Program-made: the position numbers and the translations under genes | In this document: positions 1 through 10,684 of the stretch, one piece after another | Layout of the letters: every line of letters starts with the position of its first letter | Numbering within the stretch: position 1 is the stretch's first letter | NCBI GenBank assembly: GCA_016584495.1 | Contig: WAID01000007.1 | Location: 310,001 to 374,000, forward strand | Length of the DNA: 64,000 bases | DNA from: Celoporthe dispersa | Taxonomy: Eukaryota > Ascomycota > Sordariomycetes > Diaporthales > Cryphonectriaceae | Direction: 5' to 3' | The notes under the pieces: model-generated | Database searches by the model: none | What the model saw: only the letters and a program-made list of their open reading frames with translations | What the model was told of the DNA's origin: nothing

Positions 1-519
1 CTCTCCCGCCCGACAGAAGAGGAACAGAATGCATGGGTCACCAACCCCCTCGGCTACACAGGAGGCAGGTGGCGCTTCGTGATCCTCAGACCCGGACAGA
101 CCGTCTACTTCCCAACAGGCACCGTTCACTTCGTATTCAGGCTACACGCGCAGCAGACTCTGGCGGTTGGCGGACACCTCCTACAGTGGACAGGCCTGGA
201 GCGCTGGGCGCAGATCATCCTCCTCCAGCTAAAGAACCCCGACACCACCAATGAAGACCTGGACATGTCCACCCTCAAGTATGTCCGCAGCGCGAGCGAG
301 ATGGTCAATGCCCGCACCCTAGGCTCCAGGATTGAGCCACTAGGCGGTATGCTTACTGTTCAGAACTTCATGGCCTGGGTCTCTGTGAGTGGCATCTCCC
401 CCTGACACCCACCTTTTGCTCAGCGATCACTAACATAGATACAGGAGATAGAGAGGTGGTACAAAATGGAGGCCGACAAGAACGAGAGGAAGAAAAAGAA
501 GAAGAAACGAATCAGGTGA
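1..519 (+). CDS. JmjC-domain protein, 3' end only
   Basis: This is the last part of a gene that starts before the window. Frame 1 is open from base 1 to 384. A 60-nt intron (385-444, GTGAGT donor, CTAAC branch site, ACAG acceptor, phase 0) follows, and a second exon (445-519) ends in TGA. The stretch GQTVYFPTGTVHFVF followed by QTLAVGGHLLQW matches the last strands of a JmjC double-stranded beta-helix. The His in that stretch is where the family's third iron ligand lies. JmjC proteins are Fe(II)/2-oxoglutarate oxygenases, often histone lysine demethylases. The C terminus is a run of lysines and arginines (KNERKKKKKKRIR), which could be a nuclear localisation signal. The N-terminal ligands and any PHD or F-box domain are outside the window, so the substrate cannot be inferred. 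Confidence 0.75.
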
Positions 520-1391
520 GACAGCTGTGGGGGGTTTTTGCGATATCTGCCTTGTCAATTTCTGTTGTTCGACCCGGTCCAGGTGGCGCACATGAGATAG
601 GTCTCGGGGAGCAAAGGGCGAGTTAGGCGTTTGTTTGGGTCGTCAGATTTCTGGGCACAATCCCGGGCTGATCTGCAGTGGAATTCTTTTGTCTTTTTGT
701 TTTTTTCTTTCCCCTCTGCTTTTGTTCCGCGGTCAGGACAAGTGTACAGTTGGAGGAGCCCGCTGGCATTCTTTGGTTTTTCTCGTCCTCGGCCGTCAAG
801 AAGCATCCGGCAGCGGCAGGAGAGGTAGCTTTCAGGCGTTGGCTGTACGGGGAGGGGAGTTCAAAAGGTTATCACGTTCATGTACCAACACCAAGCATGG
901 AGAGGTACTCGGGGGGCCTTAGTCGTAATGTCTTTGGTGAGCTTGTATGCCTAGGGATGGAACGGGGGTGGGAAGCGAAACATGGTGGCCATGGCTGTAA
1001 GGACTGTACATAAGAGAGCGAGGGGCTCTTGATGTCTTTCAAGGCTACTAGCAACTGGTAGAATCATGATAAGCACAGTATTGCATTTAGGAACCAAAAC
1101 ATGAGGCTAGGTGTCAAGACCTATATTGCATGAATGATGATGATGATTATGATGAGAATCACTAATACAGTGAGAGAGATTGCTGCGCCCAGTCTATCAA
1201 ATGCATCGCCGAACCATCTAAAAGCAGAACTCCAAAATGTCCTTTCCCCTACCTCTTTCTTGCTGCTTGCCATTGTTACTCGTAATATCTTCTTGTTCTT
1301 TTTTTTTCTCTTTCTTTTTGCTCCTTTCTTTTGGTGTCTCTCCTCCTTCTCTTTGTGGAATATATACATAAAAGAGGACGATATTAGATAT
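520..1391. other. Intergenic, convergent gene ends
   Basis: This stretch lies between the 3' end of the JmjC gene and the 3' end of the minus-strand cystathionine gamma-lyase gene. It holds pyrimidine-rich patches (about 690-730 and 1290-1360) and a short GATGAT-rich tract near 1135-1155. The small open frames here have no recognisable protein content. Confidence 0.6.
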
Positions 1392-2684
1392 TTAGTGTCC
1401 GTTTGCGCCGTTGGTGCCATTCTTGGCCGTCTCGGCGACTGCCCTCTCGAGAGCCTGCAGTGCGTCTCTCTTCAGGTCCTCGGCATCCTCGACGCCGCAG
1501 CTCACGCGGACCAGGTCGTCAAACACGCCAACAGCCTCGCGCTGGTCCTTGGGGATACCGGCGTGTGTCATGCTGGAGGGCACCTCGACCAGCGACTCGA
1601 CGCCGCCCAGGGACTCGGCCAGGGTGAAGATGTTGGTGAGCTGGCAGAAGCGCTCGGCAGCGGCGTGGCCGCCCCGGATGCGAAAGGACAGCATGCCGCC
1701 GCCCATGCCGTCGCGGTGCTGCCTCTTGGCGATGGCGCGGTGAGGGTGGCTGTCCAGACCGGGGTAGTTGACTGCGATGACGCTGGGGTGGGCCTCGAGG
1801 GCGAGGGCGACCTCGGTGGCGTTGCGTGTGGCCTCGCGGGCGCGTAGGTGCAGGGTCTTGAGCCCGCGGTGGGCCAGCCAGCTGTCGAAAGCGGAGGGGA
1901 CGGCGCCGATGGCGTTCTGCAGGAAGGCGAGGCGGTCGCGCAGGTCATCGCTGTTGAACGCGGCGACGCCCATGACAACGTCAGAGTGGCCGTTGATGTA
2001 CTTTGTGACGGAGTGGACGACGATGTCGGCGCCGTGGTCGAGGGGGTTCTGGACGTAGGGGCTCAGGAAGGTGTTGTCGACAACGACCATGACGCCGCGG
2101 GCGTGGGCGGCGGTGGCGACGGCGCGGATGTCGACGAGGCGCAGGGTCGGGTTGGAGGGGGACTCGATCCAGACGAGCTTGGTGGCGTCGGTGATGTGCT
2201 CGCTTATGTCGACCTCGATCTCTGGGGTGAAGGTGACCTTGACGCCGTGGGCCTTGGCGACCTGGGTAAAGTAGCGGTGGGTGCCGCCGTAGACGTCGGA
2301 GACGGAGATGACGTGGGAGCCGGCGGCGAGGCTCTGGAGAATCACGGCGGTGGTCGCGGAGCCGGAGCTGAAGGCGAGGGCGTGTTTGGCATGCTCGACG
2401 GCAGCGATGGCGGTCTCGAAGTTGGTCCGGTTCGGATTGCTGCTGCGGCTGTACTCATAGTCGCCGACAGGCTTGCCGACAGCGCTCTGCGCGAAGGTGG
2501 TGGAGAGAGAGATGGGCTCGATGACGGCGCCGGTGACAGGGTCGTGGGGCGAGCCGGCGTGAACGGCGAGAGTGCCGAAGGCCGCGACGGGGGAGGGTGC
2601 GCGTGGAGGGGTCGCAATGGGCAGGTCATGGCCATTGAGGTGGCCATTGCCGTTGACGCGGCCGTCGAGGGCGGGTACAGTCAT
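1392..2684 (-). CDS. CYS3: Cystathionine gamma-lyase
   Basis: A 430-residue PLP enzyme of the Cys/Met metabolism family, a single exon. It cleaves cystathionine to cysteine, 2-oxobutyrate and ammonia in the cytosolic transsulfuration pathway. Visible hallmarks are YEYSRSSNPNR near the N terminus, FSSGSATTA, the cofactor segment DNTFLSPYVQNPLDHGAD, and SVTKYINGHSD with the Schiff-base lysine at about residue 228. GGGMLSFRI and FTLAESLGGVESL follow. The sequence is much closer to yeast Cys3 than to cystathionine gamma-synthase. The frame is open upstream to 2888, but that stretch is low-complexity leader, and the Met at 2684 begins family-like sequence after a short N/G/H-rich tail. Two ATTGCGCAAT palindromes lie about 300 and 840 bp upstream. 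Long open frames on the opposite strand are composition shadows. Confidence 0.92.
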   Translation of the reverse strand: MTVPALDGRVNGNGHLNGHDLPIATPPRAPSPVAAFGTLAVHAGSPHDPVTGAVIEPISLSTTFAQSAVGKPVGDYEYSRSSNPNRTNFETAIAAVEHAKHALAFSSGSATTAVILQSLAAGSHVISVSDVYGGTHRYFTQVAKAHGVKVTFTPEIEVDISEHITDATKLVWIESPSNPTLRLVDIRAVATAAHARGVMVVVDNTFLSPYVQNPLDHGADIVVHSVTKYINGHSDVVMGVAAFNSDDLRDRLAFLQNAIGAVPSAFDSWLAHRGLKTLHLRAREATRNATEVALALEAHPSVIAVNYPGLDSHPHRAIAKRQHRDGMGGGMLSFRIRGGHAAAERFCQLTNIFTLAESLGGVESLVEVPSSMTHAGIPKDQREAVGVFDDLVRVSCGVEDAEDLKRDALQALERAVAETAKNGTNGANGH

Positions 2685-2979
2685 GGTCGCTAGAGGTTGT
2701 GTGGCTTGGACGGTCTTTTGTCTCCCGTCTCCTGTTTCTTGTTCTCTTCCGATATTATCAAGTCCGACGTCAGTGTGTAGAGATAGTGGTGTCGAAGAGG
2801 AAGACGACGGATCGGGTGGTGAAGGGGGAAAGACAGCCCACAAGAAGGCGACTCTCTGCTGTTCTTTTCTTTCCTTCTCTGTTGTCACCGGAGGAAAAAG
2901 ATGTCGTCGAGACGGCGTAGTGACGACGATGATTAATGATGATGACCTGACAAAACCTCGGACCTAGCACTTAGGGCGA

Positions 2980-2989
2980 ATTGCGCAAT
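2980..2989. promoter_or_regulatory. ATTGCGCAAT palindrome, possible bZIP site (proximal)
   Basis: A perfect 10-bp palindrome 296 bp upstream of the cystathionine gamma-lyase start. The same 10-mer recurs at 3526-3535. It has the form of a C/EBP-type bZIP site. Neurospora CYS3, the bZIP activator of sulfur genes, binds a related ATG-RYRY-CAT palindrome. A link to sulfur control is inference. Confidence 0.35.
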
Positions 2990-3525
2990 CGGTGCGCGGG
3001 CGACTGGCTGTGCGGTTTTCTTGGGCCTGTGGTAATTGTCTCTCCTGGAAGCCTGGCGCCCCCTTCTCCTAGCAGATGCCCGGACGGTTGCGGGTGGTAT
3101 ATATAGAACAAAAATAAGACCGAGGGCCTGTCGGAGGATGATGCTGTCGTGATCCAGTCGTGATGAGGCGTCGCTATCTAATCTTTTGTATGCGATTTCC
3201 TGATCGAGAGGGTCCTCTCAACTTTGCAGCCCCACCTGCCAGGCCCCTCCAAACGGAGCGGGTTAGCGGCTAGCAGCGGGGTGGGTGGTTTTCGGCGGAG
3301 GGGTCGAGGGGTCGAGGTGCAGCGCCCGCGGTCGAGGTTCGAGGCTCGAGGTTCGACAGGAGACTCGCTCTCACTGCAACCTGCAGCTCCCAGCTGTCAC
3401 GTTTTGTTCGGGGCAGGAGGCAAATGCGGATGTCTTCCCGACCTCCCTGGTGCCAAATTGCAACCTACTTAGTAGAAGAGGGTGGTGGTCTTGTTGCGAA
3501 GAGGGGGGGGGGGGGAACGGGGGCG

Positions 3526-3535
3526 ATTGCGCAAT
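3526..3535. promoter_or_regulatory. ATTGCGCAAT palindrome, possible bZIP site (distal)
   Basis: Second exact copy of the 10-bp palindrome, 842 bp upstream of the cystathionine gamma-lyase start and just after a 13-G run. Same reasoning as for the proximal copy. Its greater distance makes function less certain. Confidence 0.3.
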
Positions 3536-3768
3536 GGCTGTGCTCCTGTCTGTCTCTGTCTCGTGCCCTGTCGGCTGCTTCCTTTGGATGAAGACTTGAC
3601 GACAACAACAATGACACAGCCGGAAGCGGCCATCGTTCTTATGTGAAGATTGCCATGTACTTATTCACCTGCCATGTGCGTATGCCCAGACGGTTAGAGT
3701 CGGATCTATTCCTCTCTGCTGCTGTGGACCTTGCTTGTGGATTGGAAATCAGAATGTCGATTCTTATT

Positions 3769-3803
3769 GCTGCTGCTGCTGCTGCTGCTGCAGCAGCAGC
3801 TGC
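3769..3803. repeat. CTG/CAG triplet repeat with inverted halves
   Basis: About seven GCT units run directly into about four GCA units, so the two halves are complementary and can fold back on each other. It lies in intergenic DNA, in no credible reading frame. Confidence 0.8.
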
Positions 3804-6577
3804 AATCTGCTCAGTCAGCCCTTTCTTTTTCTTCTGCGCCTTTCTCTCCCTGTGACTGACCGACAGATATGATAATATCTATTACGTGACAGAGCAGAAC
3901 ATGATTACCTGACTGCCTACCACCATAATATGTACTATTTTGTATGTAGCAGGTGGCTGCTCTAGGTACATTAGTACTACTACTCCAACTAATATAGTAC
4001 TATGGTGCATTGTACCTGCCCTCTCTCCAACCCTACACCGCTCGGATGAACTACTGCGTATGTGCATAAGTGGTAGCACAACGAAAGGCAAGGCGCGGTT
4101 TGTCATCAGTTATGCCACCCCAGGCAGCTCCTGAAACGACCAGAGGTGTCCGTTCGGTATCCGAGGGGGTTGTCCTACGATATACGGTACAGCTCGACGT
4201 TAAGCACGCAACCTGGAGGACCAATTACGCATCGATCAGCGACGTGACCTCCCGGGTCTTTTGTCATCAAGTCTAGGCCCAGCCTTGAGTCTTCGCTTCC
4301 TATCTAGGCACACGGGTTCTCTCTGCCTCTCTTCCTCTCTCTTGTTTTTTTTGGTCTCTTCTCTTCGAGTCTAGAGCCGGCATTTGTCCACCGTCCGGGG
4401 GTCCCGTGGTGAAGGAGAGGGAGTCGGTGCCTTGGCGGGTCCTGGGCTGAGATCTGAGCATGACTCTTTCACCGTGATGGCTGCAGCGCGCGCCACTCAT
4501 AAAAGTCCTGGGCAACAGATAGATTGCTGCTTTCCCCCAGCTCCCATCGGGCACTAGACCAGTCTCTATTCGCCATCTGGCATGGCTGGCGGGGCAGGAC
4601 GGACCAGAGTCTGATGTCCTGGCTGCCAGTCTAGATCGGCATCCAATGCCAATTGACTCGATCTCGTTCACGGTCTGCTCGAACTCTATATGTACGGACA
4701 ACACATCCAGCCCCATTTCCCCATCTACGTGAAGATGAGCGGTGATGGCCTTTTGTGTGGGGAGGGCGGAGGGACGGGGGTGTTTGGTGGAGCACTACGA
4801 CGTCTTGTGTGCTATTACTATGTATGTGTGATCTGTCTGAACGTCTCTGCAGGCCTAGAGACCACCAGAGGCGACATCTGCAACATCCAGATACCGATTA
4901 CTAGCTCAGGATGGTCATCCAAGAGCATACATACTAGTCCACACGAGCCGTCCGCCGACTCGGCTTCCTCGGTACCGCTGGGTGGGGATCGAGCAGGAGC
5001 GCGTAGCGAGGAACCACCCGTTTCTGGTGTCGTCAAAAGACATCTGATGCTGCAAGATCTTGACAGCAGCCCTACCGCCGCCCTGGGGGCCCCTCGACAC
5101 GACATCTCTCAGATCCACGGATTTTTAGTTTCAGGGCAGATCTCATTCGTGCGCCCACGATTGGCTACAGCCTCCACGTGGAACTGCCAGCATACAAGAC
5201 AGTGGGCGAACGCGAGGGATGGAGAGCATAGAGGAGGATGGGGGGGGGGCGGGGCGCAAAGGGGAGAGATCCTGGTGGGCTCTTCGGATCGGGCTTAGTC
5301 CCTTGGACGGATTCAGGTGTCATGACCATCCCTATATTTCATCTCCGGCGCGTCCGCGTGCGGGAGGGCGACACGAAGAGAACCGCAGCAGGTCTCTGAA
5401 AGACACTGCCACCCCGGGCTGGCCGAGCTGCGCTGGGCGAGGGAGGCAGTGTGGCAGCGGGGCAGAGAGATTCGCGGCAAGTAGATTTCTGCGCAGCCCA
5501 GCGGAGGTACCAATCGTGATGTGTTACGGTGCTTGCTCCAGCTACACTCCGTGGGCCTGATCCTACCTGTCGACGGCTGCTGGATCGACCACAGAGGCGC
5601 GTGGGTGTGCTGGCAGCATGCTGATCGTCCTGGACCATTTCCCCAGGTCGCAACCAGCGCCGTGGCCGGGGGGGGGGCGGGGTTATTTTCTCCTGCGCGA
5701 CGTCTCGCGGGCCGTCGCTCTGTCTTCCCCCCTCGGATCCCACACACGGATGAAGGGGCCGGGCCAATCGGGGTCTTGCGAGTATCCGATGGTCAATACC
5801 ACCCTGCAAATGCTATAGGCTGGGCGCCATGGGGGCCCTCTGGCGCTCGATGACATGCGGTGCGGCAGTGCCGTGGTCCCCAAACCCTGGCCTCACAATG
5901 CACACACAGCACGGCACAGCATGCATGCGCACTACTGTGCTACACTAGGGGACAGGCCCAGGCTGTCAATGCAGGCATTCACAGAGCTTAAACCTGCACA
6001 CGGGCCCGGAACCGAACCTGAGCAACACTAGACGGCCAGGGCTAGACATCGCCCGCCAAGTGGTTCCAGTCGCCTCTTCCAGGCCGGACTTGGCCCTGCC
6101 AACCCGCTATCCCTCTCCTCTACGGATTCCCAGAGTCAACCCTACCGCCCTCGTTGCAGCCGTCTCTCTCAACGTCAGTCCTCCGTCGCTCGGTATCTTA
6201 TCGACCTCCGTCTCGCCCCTCGAACACCACGACGCACGCCGGCCCCTCATCGCCCTCAAGCCTCAGCTACCTGACGAGCGCGGGCGGACCACCCAGGAAA
6301 GGCAGGATTCAAGGCGAAACCTCAGGGGCATTGCGCACAAGATAATCCACCTGTACTACACGGAAGGCAAGAGGACGAGCCTGCTAGCCATCACAAGGGC
6401 GTTCTCGGACCCAGGCCGTAGCCGTCCTGTCTAGTCACACGAGCCGAGCACACCTCGCGATGCACCTGTCTTATCGGTAGCACGACGGAGAAACGTTCCT
6501 GCAAGGTCTGGCATGCTCTGCTGTGGCGAGGCCACACCTGAAAAGAGGTATCGAGGAGCTCCTGCACGGCCGTCACG

Positions 6578-8333
6578 ATGCCCCCACGACGCTCCCATAA
6601 GAAATCTAGGGCAGGCTGGTGAGTTAGCTTCGTCACCCCGACAGTGCCCTGGCGATACAGGCTCTCGACAGAGGCACATACATACACACACACCCACACG
6701 CCCACACACGCACACACAATACTGACCCGCAACAAGTAAACGCTGCAAGGCCCGCAAGATCAAGGTGAATGACCACAACCCCACACATCATCGAAACCTG
6801 CGTCCAGGCCGGCAGACCCTCTCTGTACACAGTTACTAACACTCTCGACTTCTAGTGCGACGAGATTCACCCCCGGTGCAGCAACTGCCTGAAGCATGGC
6901 GTTCCGTGCGATTTCGAACATCCAGGTGTAATCCAGGAGCTTGAGGGGGCAGCACTCTCCTCCAACGGGAGCCCACCATCCGCCCACGCCACCTTCGTGC
7001 CCAGCGCTATCGATGGTTCTGCCCGCCGACCAAGCTTTGTGACACCGACGGGCCAGTTCTCCTCGGCGATTGGCGTCCCGATATACCAACAGCCAGGGAT
7101 GCTGCTTCCCGGTTCTCAGCCGGTCGGGCGCCTAACGGAACTCCGTCTTATGCACCAGTACACCAGACATACTCACAAGACACTGGCCGTGACGTCTCCC
7201 CGAGCTGGAGGGCCTCTGGGGCTCCTCGATACCGAATCTCGCCTTCGGGGGCAACCAGCACCTGATGGACGCCATCCTCGCCGTGTCGGCACTGCACCTG
7301 CGGAGTGCCTGGCCCCACGACAAGGAGCTAGTCCGGGCAAGTCACGCCTACATGGCCTCGTGTCTCAACGCGTACAGCAGCAGCCTGACGGCGGGCATCG
7401 ACGCCAACAATGCCGAGATCCTGTTCCTCACAGCCACCCTGATTGCCTTCCAGAGCACCGCCACGCGCATCTTCACCAAGGACGAGGGCCCCTTCGCGAC
7501 AGGGCCGTTCTCGGGGGCTGATAGCAGCGGGTCGGGCGGCACCTACCAGCCACCGCTGACGTGGTTCCACTCATTTCAGGGCGTCAAGACGGTCGTGGCG
7601 GCCTCGTGGCCCTGGCTGAAGCAGAGCAAGATCATCTTGTCCATCATCGACGCCCAGCCCGTGCTGAATCTAAATTTCACCCGTGCCACGGACGGGTTCT
7701 TCGGCCACCTGCTGAACGGCCTCGACGAGGAGCTCGCGGCATTAGAGCCCCTGGCAGCCGCAGCCGACCTCTCCGACAACGGGACCCCCAGGGAGCAACG
7801 GAGGCTCCGCCGGGACACCCACCACAAACATCGTGGAAACGACTCGCCAGGCCTACCAGCACGCGGTGGCGACCCTCAACTGGGCTCACTCGAAACCGGG
7901 CAAGGGCGCGCTCGCCTTCCCGGCAACCGTCTCGAAGCGCTTTGTAGAGCTTGTGGAGGAGCGGCAGCCTCGAGCCCTGGCAGTCTTGGCGTCCTTTTTC
8001 GCGCTCCTCAAGACGCTCGACCACGTATGGTGGCTACAGGGGATGGCGCGACGGGAGGTTCTGGGCATCGTGTCCCTGTTCAACTCGGACCACTTCGGCC
8101 CGGACCTAGAGCGCAAGTGGTGGCCACATCTGGAGTGGGCGGTCCGCGTCGCGCTCTACGATCCCGGCCAGAGCGGGCACACTTTCATCCCGGCAGACAT
8201 CTGGGGCTCGAGCTGGGGTTTCGAGGGGGGCGACGAGCATGGCGACATCAAGTTCACAAGCCACATCGAGATGCTCAGCGAGCTTGTGCACCCGGCATCG
8301 CCTCTGCCACCCCCTCCATCCGACCACACGTGA
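6578..8333 (+). CDS. Zn(II)2Cys6 transcription factor, Upc2/sterol-uptake-control type, with two frameshifts
   Basis: Exons 6578-6618, 6737-6764 and 6856-8333. The zinc cluster is encoded across all three exons and reads CX2CX6CX6CX2CX6C (Cys 14, 17, 24, 31, 34, 41), preceded by RRSHKKSR and containing RKIKCDEIHPRCSNC. This is the form seen in fungal Upc2-like DNA-binding regulators. The regulatory domain begins at TELRLMHQYT and continues with NQHLMDAILAVSALHL, typical of that family. The reading frame breaks twice, at a C4 run (7198-7201) and a C5 run (7785-7789). Removing one C from each restores one frame and gives 514 codons, a multiple of three together with both introns. No GT dinucleotide lies between about 7735 and 7833, so an intron cannot explain the second break. 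Either sequencing errors or a decayed gene; errors are favoured because other genes here show the same. Target genes are unknown. Confidence 0.8.
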
Positions 8334-9527
8334 GCTGAGAATCTCCTCTTCTTCCATCCACCCGTTTCAACCTACTATGTACTGCACTTGTCGCACTAGA
8401 CGCGAGCTCACGCCTCTCTTCTCCTTCGGAAGGCTTCTGCGTTGGGAATGGTCGCTCCTGTCCGCCATGAGTGTTTCCCCTGCATTATCCGACAACCCGG
8501 GCATGTTCACCTTCTCAGGAGGCTACGTCTGCAGTTTCTGAGCCATCGGTGATTGATATCAGCGCTCACCCAACGAACCCCTTGGTCCCCCCCCCGCCCC
8601 TCCTCCTACACCTGCAGACGTCGAGATCCCGAGCAACCTGATCTGGCCCACAGAAGGCCAGCGGCTCCGGAGGAGGAGCCTCTGCAGTGGCTCTCTCTGG
8701 CACAACTCGCCAACAGGTTTGTCTCAGTTGCGCTCGGTATTTCACTGCGACCGCAGCCACACCAAAGGAAAGCACGAGTCTCTCCATCTTCCCTGCCAAG
8801 GCGATGAACCTGGAGGGCTCCAGGATGGCTACACGCAAGCGGTCGAACAGTGAGACTATTTAGTATACACTAAACGCGTGTAATGAGAACCGTGGCGCGG
8901 GACAGGCATGGCTTAGGCCTTGAGCACTTCTCGATTGAGGCAGCACGTGTGTCAGCTGGAACGACGGACGAGCAAGAGTATAGGGTTGGTAGAGAGGAAA
9001 TCAACTCGACAGCTCGAGGAGCAACTGAGAACTATGTGGGAGCGGCGGCACCACGGCAAGCCCAGGAGGCGACGACGCAAGGGTGTCATATCTCTGGTTT
9101 GGGTTCTGGAGCACTACGGCATATCACATGCCTTTTCTCAGTGCAGCGTCTTTGATACAGGGTCGGGTCGACAAAGAGTGGTTAGGCACTTTATTATCGG
9201 CTGAGACTGCACAAACTTCTTATACAGTCAGCCAAGGTGTAATAGTAACCGGCAAAACGTGTAAATACCACATTTCAGCTTTCACCAGCAGTACTAGAGG
9301 GTTCCAAGTCAGAACCAAAATATATTCCGAGCCCACAAGAAGAAGACCGATGGAATTTTTTTGAGTAGTCGCCGCTACCTATACCACCAGTAAGTCCCGC
9401 AGCGTATCAATCAACTCCATACACCAATGAATGCAATATTACGGGCGAGCAATGCATGAGAGGAGGACATCCCCTCCCTCACACCCAAGGTCCAGACCGG
9501 AGCCCCCGACACAGACTTGGGCGGGGC
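8334..9527. other. Intergenic, convergent gene ends
   Basis: This lies between the 3' ends of the zinc-cluster regulator and RPF2. Short open frames rich in Arg, Ser and Pro have no recognisable domain. Nothing else is apparent. Confidence 0.5.
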
Positions 9528-10684
9528 CTATTTCCTTCGCTTCCTGCTCTCGTCGTCACTCATGACCTGGTCATCGTCGTCTTCACCCTGCTCCTCGTCC
9601 CGGCTTCTCTTCAGCCCCTTCATCTTTCTCGTCTGCAGGCTGCCCAGATCCTGCTTGCCCAGGTGAATGCGGCCAATCTTGTCGCCCATGATGTCCATAG
9701 AGACGTTCTTCTTGGTCTTCTCCTCAGTGGTCTTGGCCTTCTTCAGGGCCTCCTTCAGCATAGCCTCCTCAGGCTCTTGTATACGGCCTACGCGGAAGTC
9801 CATCCTGGGACCCATCTCCTCGACCTGGGTAAGACACGACATGTTAGTAGGGAGCACACACACATGCACACATCGGCAGTTAACAGGTTCGGGGAAAGAA
9901 TCGCTCTCACCTCCACCCTCGGCAGGCGCTGCCCACTCCTCTTTGTGCGGATCAGGTACGCGCGCAGGTGGATCGCGGGCTTGGTGCCGTCGCCCAGCCC
10001 GGTGGCGCTGCTGCTGCTGTCGTCCTCAGCAGTCACGGTGATGACGTACTGCAGGCCCTCGACGTCAATCTTGTCGGCGGTGCGCTCGCCGGCGAACAGG
10101 TCGGTCAGCATGCTCTTGGCCATGGTGTACTCGTTTGCGATGGTGCTCTCGAAGGCGGCGCCAGCGAAGACCAGCATGGGCCGCAGCCCGATGGCGGGCT
10201 TCTTGCCGCGGAACTGGTCGAGGCGGCGGAAGGACTCGCCGTCGAGGTACAGCTCGAGCATGTCGAGGACCTTGTAGCCAAAGGTGCGGACGAGGGTCAG
10301 GCAGTGCGGGCGCTTCTTGCTGCTGCTGCCAAAGACGAGGAAGGAGGCATCGTTCTTCTCGGCGAAGAACTCGAGACTCGAGGCATCCTCGAACGGGTGG
10401 ATGGCGTTCTTCTTGGTGAACTTCTTGGCGAGGGGCTGGCGCAGCTGGTGCAGGTCGTTCAGAGCGTCCTGCACGATCTGGGGAGCAGGTCGTCCCGCGA
10501 AGGAAGAGGACCGTCTTGGGGTTCTCGACAGCCCTGGGGGCGCGCTTCTCGAGGGCCCGCTTGGAGCGGGCGTTACGTGGTTTTCTGTCAAGATGGAGAA
10601 ATGCTGTCGTCAGCCTAGGGAATGCGTGGGAGAGTAGATACTCTGGTGGGTTGGGGGGGGCAGGTCTCACATCTGTCGCAACAT
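9528..10684 (-). CDS. RPF2: Ribosome biogenesis protein RPF2 (Brix domain), with one frameshift
   Basis: Exons on the minus strand: 10684-10671 (14 nt, encoding MLRQ and part of Ile), 10584-9911 and 9824-9528. The product, about 327 residues, is a Brix-domain protein. In yeast Rpf2 works with Rrs1 to load the 5S RNP (uL5, uL18, 5S rRNA) onto pre-60S particles in the nucleolus. Landmarks are RNARSKRALEKRAP, ENPKTVLFLRGTTCS, IHPFEDASSLEFF, FGSSSKKRPHCLTLVR and KKPAIGLRPML. The C terminus is acidic and then basic (DDDDQVMSDDESRKRRK). After GTTCS the frame slips at a four-base run (G at 10480-10483 on the plus strand). One base fewer makes exons 1 and 2 sum to 229 whole codons. The gene is essential in yeast, so a sequence error is likelier than a broken gene. 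Confidence 0.9.

Larger units (their letters stand above)
2685..6577. other. 3.9 kb intergenic region between divergent genes
   Basis: This lies upstream of both cystathionine gamma-lyase (-) and the Zn2Cys6 regulator (+). I see no protein with family-like sequence; the open frames of 60-200 codons change frame and composition without pattern. It holds the two bZIP-like palindromes, a 13-G run (3503-3515), a CTG/CAG hairpin repeat (3769-3803), and GTAC-rich patches (about 3930-4020). Much of the right half is probably promoter and leader of the regulator. Confidence 0.55.

Noticed and set aside
1848..2693. 281-codon plus-strand open frame opposite cystathionine gamma-lyase
   Set aside because: Gly/Val/Asp-rich translation with no domain; an antisense shadow of a GC-rich coding exon.
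2685..2888. N-terminal extension of cystathionine gamma-lyase by 68 codons
   Set aside because: Low-complexity Lys/Ser/Pro-rich leader; family homology begins soon after the Met at 2684.
7190..7840. Introns as an explanation of the frame breaks in the zinc-cluster regulator
   Set aside because: At the first break the only GT...AG span would be 16 nt; at the second there is no GT in the preceding ~100 bp.
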